Origin: Zygnema cylindricum
Taxonomy: Eukaryota; Streptophyta; Zygnematophyceae; Zygnematales; Zygnemataceae
Direction of reading: 5' to 3'
DNA: 64,000 nucleotides
Assembly: GCA_037447655.1 (NCBI GenBank)
Contig: JBBHKE010001902.1
Coordinates: forward strand, 179,062-243,061
The notes beneath the pieces are model-generated. The model was not told the DNA's origin and searched no databases. It worked only from the letters and a program-made list of their open reading frames with translations. Positions 56,561 to 64,000 of this stretch are shown one piece after another (position 1 is the first letter of the stretch; the number at the start of each line of letters is the position of its first letter). The position numbers were made by a program, and so were the translations under genes.

Positions 56561-58189
56561 TGCTCTATTATCTGCCAGCATGATGGAACCGGTCACAATA
56601 CAGGAAGCCTTTTCAGCTCCGGAAAAAGATCAATGGATCGCTGCGGCTAACGATGAAATGCGATCGATAATGGAGGCTCAAACTTGGGATCTTGTGGAGC
56701 TTCCACCAGACCTAAAAGCCATCGGCTGTAAGTGGGTTTTTAAAGTAAAGTTGAATCCAGATAACTCTATTGAAAGATATAAGGTTAGGCTTGTTGCGTA
56801 AGGCTATAGTCAGAAGGAGGGAATTGACTATGAAGAGACTTTCTCTCCGGTTGTCCGATTTCCAACTGTTAGAATTTTGTTATCTTTAACGGCCATTGAG
56901 AATATGGAACTACATCAAATGGATGTTAAGACAACTTTCTTGCATGGAGATTTAGAGGAAGTAATTTATATGAAGCAGGCTGAAAGGTATGAAGAGACTG
57001 GAAAAGAAAACCTGGTCTGTAAACTGTTGAAATCCCTGTATGGTTTGAAGCAGGCTCCACGTCAGTGGAACGTAAAACTAGATGTGTTTCTTACCAGTAT
57101 AGGATTTGTCAGGATTAGCTCAGATCACTCAGTCTATGTTATGGAAGGGAAAGATGGGATTATGTACATTGCGGTATATGTAGATGATTTGCTGTTGTTA
57201 AGCAAGTCATTAAATGAAATTAACAAAATAAAGGCAGCCTTGAATTCAAGATTTGAGATGAAGGACTTAGGTGAGGCAAAGTATATTATTGGAATTCAAG
57301 TAGAAAGGGATAGAGATAGGAGAACAATCCATCTAAAGCAACGTGAAGCGATAAGAAATGTGCTTGAAAAGATTGGCATGGCTGAGGCAAACGGAAGTGC
57401 CACTCCCATGGAATCTAAGCAGAAAGTGGAAGGCATGGAGACCAATGGAGGAATCATTTTTGACGATACCTAGGAGTCAGGGGAGGCAGATTTTATGGCC
57501 ACCATTCCATACCGACACATTGTTGGTAGCCTAATTTACTTCATGAACTGCACAAGGCCCGATATTGCGGCAGCAGTTGGCGCTTTGAGTCGAAGTTTGC
57601 AGAATCCAAGAAAAACAGATTGGGAGGCCGCAAAGAGGGTTCTTCGGTACCTTGCAGGAACACGGAATCTTAGACTTGCTCTCGGTGGAGATGAAGTCAA
57701 AATTCAGACATGGAGCGATGCTAGCTATGGAGACATGCCAAGCCGCCGTTCCACCACTGGATTCATTTTGAAGATTGGAACTTGAACATGCTGTTGGAGC
57801 AGCAAGCTTCAAAAGGTAACAACTTTGTCTACAATGGAGGCTGAATATATGGCAGCAAGCTCAGCTGTCACGGAGTTACTATGGGTGAAGTCGCTCCTCG
57901 AAGAACTTCATTTTATGCAAACCGGACCTCAAATAGTGTGGTGTGACAACCAAGCAGCTATTGCAATTGCATCCAACCCGAGTCATCACTTCAAAAGCAA
58001 GCACATTGACATTAAGCTGCATTTTGTAAGAGAGAAGGTGATGAACAGAATTTTAAAGCTAAGTTATCTTCCGGATGAGAAGATGGTAGGAGATATGATG
58101 ACTAAGTCTTTACCTGCACCTAAGTTGAAGTTATTTTGAGAGGAATGTGGACTCAGTGGCTGAGAGAGTCTAAAGATTTAGGGGAGTAT

Positions 58190-59196
58190 TGTTTTGGAAA
58201 CCTTGAGTTCTCTCTATATCTTGCTGCTATGCTACCATGCTGCGCTAAAGTCTGACATCGCAGCTAGAAACCTTGAGCACTCTAGACTTGTTGTTGTGCT
58301 GCTATGCTGCTCTGATCTGACATCGCAGCTGCGCTGCTCTAATATCACAGCTACGCTGTCAGATCATAGCAATCATAGCAGTCATAACAGTCATAGCAGA
58401 GTCATAGCAGCTATAGCAGTCTGCGCAAGAAAGGTGTTCTGAATATGAGTCAGTTTGTGTGAAGATAAATTGACGGGGACATGATTTAGTGAGTATGTAA
58501 CTCGAAAGGGAGTACACAGATTCGGTGCACTTCAGGCACACGTGTCGGTCCGTGAGAAAGTCAAGTTTGGTTGTTCTAGAAGGAAAGGTACAGTTACATT
58601 TGAGGACCAAAGTTACACGTGAAGGTTCATCTTCGGTGATGAAAGAATACGTGGAAAGCGGACGAAGTCCGCCGTCATTTTTGAAGAGAAGTATTGACTG
58701 TAGTGTCACTTCAGCGGACGAACTTTAACCGCGTACTATTTCATTTCTAGCGACTTTTTGATTGGTGTAAATAATTATGTGCATTCGACGGTGGGATTTT
58801 GTTAATGAAGAAGTAGTGTACCAATTGACCACGCTAGTTGTAGTATGGTGTGATCAACTGTAGGCTCACTTGTATATATAGGACTTAGATTACTTTAAGA
58901 GAAGTAGGGTTGTTGTGTATGAAAAACTGCGAAGCAGTTTTTGGGTGTGTTTGAATTATAAGATCATTGTGATCTTTTGGCATAACTTTGTGAAATTCTG
59001 CATGTGGGTTTTTTGGTGTATATTTTATATTGTGGCAAATTTGCAGACCCAGGGTGTGTTGTTTGTTTGGGGCTTCATTGTGAAGTTGGTTGTTTGTGGG
59101 ATTTCGTGAGAGTTTCCTCTTTGCACAATTGATTATCATGGCAACTGCTGGTGCTTCTTCATCTTCTTCAGTGGCACCAGCTGCCTCAAATCAACA
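58190..59196 (+). repeat. Copia-D1 3' LTR
   Basis: 1,007 bp, ending CAAATCAACA. Directly after it the Helitron frame resumes (AAATTCACGTGATTGAGTTTC). Confidence 0.92.
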
Positions 59197-60920
59197 AAAT
59201 TCACGTGATTGAGTTTCAAAAACGCGGTTTGCCTCATGCAAATTTGCTCCAAATGTTAGTTGATGACGACAAACCTCGAACACCCACAGAATATGACGTG
59301 TTCGCTTAAGCAGAGATACCAAATCCCATGAACAAAAAATTGTACAAAACAGTGACATCATGTATGATGCATGGTCCATGTGACGTGCGCTGTTTGCGTG
59401 AGGGCAAATGCAAGAAAGGATTCCAAAAGCATTATGTGAAGAGACTCAAGAGGATGGTAATGGTATTCTATGTACAGGAGACGAAATAATGGCCGTGTTA
59501 TTACAAAAAATGGAAAAACACTTGATAATCAATTTGTCCTTTCATACAATCCTTGGTTTTTACACAAATACAACTGTCACATTAATGTCGAAGTGTGCTC
59601 AAGAATAACATCGGTCAAATATTTGTACAAGTATGTGTACAAAGGGCATGATCGCGCCGCAGTGTTATTAGGAAACAACGAGCCAATGGACAAAATTCAG
59701 CAATACTTAGATGCCCGATACGTATCCGCATCGAAATCATGTTGGTGATTGTTCGAGTTCCATTTACAAGCTAAGTCTCACACTGTAGAAAAGCTTCCCG
59801 TGCATTTACCTTATCAGCAAATGGTTACGTTTCATGCAACAGAAAATGCGTCAACAGTTTTGAATCGTTCTTTGTCTACGAAAATTGCAAGTTACTTCGA
59901 CTTATGTGCCAATGATGAGACCGCACATTCCCTTTTGTATCCGGAAATCCCTAAACATTACATTTGGAAGAATAAATATTGGCAAAAGCGAGCAAGAGTT
60001 AATCAAAGTGTCACAAGGAGAATGGTTACCTGCTCACCAGTTGAACCCGAAAGTCATTACCTGCATTTGTTACTTTGCTATCGACGAGGACCATTGTCAT
60101 TCAAAGATTTGTCTACTATCAAAGGTGTCAAGTATGCCACATTTGCCAAAGCTGCAAGTGCTTTGGGACTTCGCGATGATGATGTAGAGTGGGAAAAATG
60201 CATGGAAGAAGCGGTATCATTCCAAATGCCAAAACAACTCCGACACTTATTTGCCACAATCCTCCTGTGTACTAATCTTCAATCCGCAAAATCATTATGG
60301 GCAAAGCACTTCAAAGATATGTCTGAGGATGTCCACTATAAAAATTGCGCGAATTACACAGCTCATGAGTCGCGTAATAATGAGAATCTTCAACGAGAAG
60401 AAGAATACGAGACTTTATTAGACATCGAACGATTCCTACGTGGGGGCGGTAAATTGCTTACCGATTATCTAACTCTACCCCAATTGTCAGACTATCCTGA
60501 GCAACGCATTCGTCAAACACAAAAACGAAATCCATTGATAGACGCCGAAAAATCCTACAATCTTGAAGACATGACAAGAGTGTTATCATCAGTCACTACA
60601 CTCAATGTGGAACAGAAAAAAGTATATGACGTAGTTATAAATGCAATAAAAGATATTTCAAAGGGTGAAACTTGCTTCTTTTTTGATGAACCAGGAGGGA
60701 TAGGAAAGTCATTTGTCATAGAGAAGATTTTGGCAAAAGTGCGTACTAACGACAAAATAGCTATCGCCGTTGCTGCAAGTGGTATATCAATATTGTTATT
60801 AACAGGAGGAAAGACAACGCACTCAAGATTTAAGCTTCCATTAGGTATAGATGCTCAATCTACATGCAATATCACTTCTCAATCAGATATTGCAGAGCTA
60901 TTGCGTCAAACCTCTTGAAG
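59197..60920 (+). pseudogene. Helitron RepHel, Rep core and helicase start
   Basis: It resumes with IEFQKRGLPHANLL: the HUH motif has Asn in place of the second His. A stop and frameshift lie near 59310 and 59410. VCSRITSVKYLYKYVYKGHDRAAV (two-tyrosine region, written here only in part as YLYKYVYKGHDRA) is kept near 59615-59660. After a TGA at 59746-59748 the frame is open for 390 codons, including the HLPYQQMVTFHA block. NVEQKKVYDVV leads to Walker A DEPGGIGKSF near 60686. The frame ends at TGA 60916-60918, where the Walker B (DEAP) segment is expected and not found. Confidence 0.85.
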
Positions 60921-62379
60921 TTTCTATGTCTCATCGACATCTACTTGAGGCAGTGGATAGAACAATGCAAGATTTACGAGGAGATCAAAAACCATTTGGG
61001 AATGTAGTGTTTCTCATAGTGGGCCACTTTCGTGAATGCCTCCCAGCTATTCAAAAAGCCATTGATGCTCAGATCATCGCAAAAATAGCCCCTTATGGCA
61101 AAAATTCAAACAAATTCGTCTGAAAATAACTATGCGTGTTCGCACAGCTCAAGATGACATTGCCGCCTCAACACTCCAGATGACATTGCCGCCTCAACAC
61201 TCCAGGAATTCACCGACTTCTTGCTTCAAGTTGGGGAGGGGCGACACGAATCACACCCACGGTTATCACCAAAGTACATAAAGCTTCCAAAAGATATAGT
61301 GCTACACAGAAGCAATGACACGAATACAAACTTGGAGAACCTCATTCAAAGCACCTTTCCAAACGTAACAACGCAATACATTCGCGATGGATAATTCTTA
61401 GATCGTGGTATACTATCTCCTCGCAATGTGGATGTTAACATCGTCAACAACTTGGTGATGAGAAAAATACCCGAACAAGAGCATGAATACATTTCTGTAG
61501 ACTCAGTGGAGATTGAAGAACCTGATCAACAATTATTGTTGCCACAAGAGTTCCTTAACTCCTTAACAATCAGTGGCATCCCACCGCACAACCTCAAACT
61601 AAAAACAGGTGCATCAATTATTCTCATAACCTCATTTATCATTTTGTTATTTAAGTCTCTAAATATCAATGTGAAAATTCATATAATCAATTACCCACAA
61701 TGTATAATGCCTATGATTAAATCAAAATTAACTTGAATATAATAATATATTAAATTCACATTCTTTAATATAAATCAAATTAATACAAGTTCACATGGTT
61801 ATTTATCTGTTTAAGCATCAAAAAAAATATGCACATCAATACAAACCACAATCTGTAATTTCAATAATTTAAATCATATTAACAAAAAATATATGATCAG
61901 ATATTGAATACATATTAATTGACATTTATTAATGTGAAACAGGTACACCAATCATTCTACTGCGTAATATCAACGGTGAAAGAGGACTTTGTAATGGAAC
62001 CAAACTCCGAGCGGTGGGTCTTTCCAAAAACTGCATTCACGCAAAAATACTCACCGGTGTCGCACGAAACACCGAAGTTTTCATTCCTCGTATACCGATG
62101 ATCAGCAACGAAAAAACTTTGCCATTCCAAATCAAACGGCGACAATTTCCAGTACAAGTAGGATTTGCTATGACAATCAACAAAGCACAAGGACAATCAA
62201 TACACCATTTGGGTCTGTATTTGCCCCAATCAGTGTTTGCAAACGGACAACTATATGTGGCGTTGTCGCAAGTCACTTCACGCAAAAATATAAAAGTGTT
62301 GATTGAAGAAGCGATTCTCGAGGACGAAAACGGAACGTATACCAAGAATGTTGTTTACAAAAGTGTTATCAATGCATAG
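60921..62379 (+). pseudogene. Helitron RepHel, C-terminal helicase motifs with a probable intron
   Basis: HRHLLEAVDRTMQDL and PFGNVVFLIVGHFRECLPAI match Pif1-type helicase after the missing DEAP. A 26-bp tandem duplication (61152-61203) shifts the frame. ILSPRNVDVNIVNNLV and QEFLNSLTISGIPPHNLKLKT follow, then a likely intron (about 61614-61940, AT-rich). The last part GTPIILLRNINGERGLCNG to FAMTINKAQGQSIHHLGLYL and YVALSQVTSRKNIKVL is open to TAG 62377-62379. These are the final helicase motifs (V and VI). Confidence 0.86.
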
Positions 62380-63590
62380 TGTACATTAGTTGAATTATAA
62401 GTGGCACAAGTAGACAAATGATATGCTAAGGTTATGATTTCAAAATCATATTGTGTAACAAAACACACCAATATGAGAGCTGTAGATAAAAATAAACATT
62501 TGCTTTATGACAGTTACACATAGATATGGGCGGAGAATGGTTAGTTAAGTATAGTTAGTCAGTTGAAATTGCTAGCGCAACACACCATTGAACGTTATTA
62601 TAAAGGTGACACTCAGTCATCAATAAACCCATTTAATCTTAATTACAATATTCTTATTGTGAAGTAGACTAAATATAATTATGAACTTCAAAACATGTTT
62701 GTTTGCACAGAATGACATCTAATCTTCATTTTATTAATGCTTATAAATATTGATGGTATTTGTTGTGAGAAAAATGTTCATAATGTTTAAAAGGGAAATA
62801 TATATTCGTTTGTTTTTTTTTGTGTAGTACTTGTGGTATCGTTTTGTGTTAGATTTTTTAAAAAATAGCCGGTTTTGAAATATTAACCCTTGTCACATTC
62901 GTTATGTTCAATGGATACAAAAACATAGAAATGTGTATTTTTTTAATTTTCGTTTCATGTCTTAAAAATGGCCAAATAATAAAAAAAGATTATGAAATGT
63001 GGAACAAATATTATTCCTGCTTAAAGTATGATATAATACAAATGACTGATAAATGGTCCACTTCTTGCAAAAGCACCACACTAACGCACAAATTCCAGAC
63101 ACTTAATGCAACCTATGTTTGAAAAGCCTTCTTACAAGGTTTTGAAAATAATTCATGTGAAACACTAGTTTTTGTTGGAAGAAAAGCCTGTTTTCTCCTG
63201 ATTTTATTTTCTTATTCAATTGTTTGGCTCCGCAGTTTGAAGGAGACGATGATATGGGACATGGATCATTTTACAATAGTGCGAAGACAAAAGAGCTTGA
63301 TACTGTTATGGGAGATGTATTTCACATTTTTTTTTGGTGAGTCCACTAAAGTTTTTCGTCAGTTACAAATACCAAATACAGTAATGGTGTCTCCATTTTT
63401 ATGTACATGTTTAACACAAATTTTTTGAGTTGTGTAGGAACTTTCTGAGATGCGTAAAAATCTACAGATCTTACAAAAACCTACAGATCTTACAGAAGTA
63501 ACAGCCAAAAGCAGAAGGGAAGACAATGAAAGAAAACTACAAAAATATCAAAATACAAAATTGGACAAGAAAACTTAAAAGACAAAGCAG
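62380..63590. other. AT-rich DNA downstream of the Helitron
   Basis: No supported gene. A Helitron 3' hairpin with CTRR could lie here but none was identified with confidence. Confidence 0.4.
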
Positions 63591-63599
63591 AGTTGTTTG

Positions 63600-64000
63600 T
63601 CTAATTATCTCAGTAATAATCTATCTATATAACTTGTCTAATTATCCGTCTATATATCTTTCTAATTATCTGTCTATCTATCTATCTATCTATCTGTCTA
63701 TCTATGTGTCTATATATTATCTATCTATGTAATTATCTAATTATCGATCTATCTAATTACCTAATTATCTATCTATCTAATTATTTAATTATCTATCTAA
63801 TTATTTGTCTAATTACATATCTAATGGAATTATCTATCTAATCTAATTATCTATTTAATCAAATTCTCTATCTAATCTAATCCACTATCTAATCTAATTC
63901 ACTATCTAATCTAATTACCTACCTTATCTAATTATTGTCTAATTATCTGTCAAATTACCTATCTAATTTAATTATCTATATAATATAATTATCTATCTTA
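63600..64000. repeat. Degenerate TCTA/TAATTATC tract
   Basis: Near-continuous TCTA units at 63655-63730 pass into irregular TCTAATTATCTA units up to the window edge. Confidence 0.9.

Larger units (their letters stand above)
53922..58139 (+). pseudogene. Copia-D1 gag-pol, one frame with only nonsense breaks
   Basis: Gag begins inside the LTR and has the CCHC knuckle CVYCFGQGHVFWLC near 54640. Protease is WIMDSGCSSHMCG near 54935. Two adjacent TAA codons (55021-55026) follow, then the frame stays open through the integrase finger (HKRLGHVHHERL...CDGCALGK) and core (IHSDVLGP, RSDNGGEY, PEQNGVSERLN) to a TAA at 56799-56801. RT has YGLKQAPRQWNVKLD and YVDDLLLLSKS near 57180. TAG 57471-57473 and TGA 57783-57785 lie before RNase H (WCDNQAAIAIASNPSHH). 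All stops are in the same frame, so no indels have accumulated. The connection between integrase and RT carries a Cys/Ala/Lys repeat. Confidence 0.91.
52972..59196 (+). mobile_element. Copia-D1: Ty1/copia element in the Helitron
   Basis: LTRs are 52972-53980 and 58190-59196, differing at about 24 positions by eye (roughly 2.4 %). Internal sequence is one frame with gag, protease, integrase, RT and RNase H. The polypurine-like tract TTTAGGGGAGTAT precedes the 3' LTR. The flanks TTTGT and AAATT do not form a clean 5-bp duplication. It is a different family from A/B (TGTTTTGG...AATCAACA ends). Confidence 0.92.
50919..62379 (+). mobile_element. Decayed Helitron encoding Rep/helicase, split by Copia-D1
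   Basis: Coding parts of a plant-type Helitron Rep-Pif1 helicase (RepHel) read from about 51080 to 52970 and resume at 59197 to 62379. Their order is basic coiled coil, CxxC finger, Rep nickase, then helicase. Helitron ends (5' TC, 3' hairpin plus CTRR) could not be located by eye, so these limits are coding limits only. Many stops and frameshifts make it inactive. Confidence 0.85.

Noticed and set aside
42133-59196. Endogenous virus (caulimovirid or env-bearing retro-element)
   Set aside because: Domain order is protease-integrase-RT-RNase H (copia), with no movement protein, coat protein or envelope frame.
52967-59201. 5-bp duplication for Copia-D1
   Set aside because: Left TTTGT and right AAATT differ; the insertion is still clear because the Helitron frame resumes after the 3' LTR.
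61614-61940. Transposon insertion in the Helitron helicase
   Set aside because: No terminal repeats or clean TSD; GT-AG borders with a continuous frame fit an intron better.

Overview
The window looks like nuclear DNA of a land plant or a close streptophyte relative. It has spliced genes with GT-AG introns, a plant-type CHX cation/H+ antiporter, an ENTH-type adaptor gene, a probable plastid-targeted protein, Ty1/copia retrotransposons and a plant-style Helitron. I cannot name the species from sequence alone. Three host genes occupy about the first quarter; the rest is layered mobile DNA.

Region 1 (1-19,312) holds the host genes and small DNA transposons. A leftward gene leaves the window at the left edge (exon 353-1606). 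Two oppositely oriented hAT-type MITEs follow (2064-2617 and 2717-3312), each with its own perfect 8-bp target duplication. A PIF/Harbinger-like element (3569-8981) contains two composite insertions that use the same 8-bp site, and two more Harbinger-like elements sit inside these. The CHX gene (9427-12239, four exons, with an assembly gap in intron 3) comes next. A short ENTH-domain gene on the minus strand (14490-16446, four exons) has a third intron that is almost pure polypurine/polypyrimidine sequence.

Region 2 (19,313-39,784) is one nest of copia elements that target duplications and LTR pairs resolve. Copia-A1 (minus) is the outer shell. Copia-B1 (plus) sits inside its 3' LTR. Copia-B2 (minus) sits inside the gag of B1, and a solo LTR (C1) sits inside the RT of B1. 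All are broken by stops or frameshifts.

Region 3 (39,785-64,000) has a GC-rich minisatellite, a tandem repeat of about 480 bp carrying a second solo LTR (C2), and Copia-B3 (42133-48796) inserted in C2. A decayed Helitron Rep/helicase (50919-62379) follows, split by Copia-D1 (52972-59196), and the window ends in AT-rich DNA with a degenerate TCTA tract.

The most notable biology is in copia families A and B. The 15 bases directly after the 5' LTR (GGTTATGGGCCCACC in the best copies) are complementary to the anticodon arm of plant initiator tRNA-Met, not to a tRNA 3' end. This points to half-tRNA priming as in Drosophila copia. The gag reading frame runs through this site and can start inside it or inside the LTR. 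LTRs of families A, B and C also carry an antisense tRNA-like relic and a conserved GTAC palindrome.
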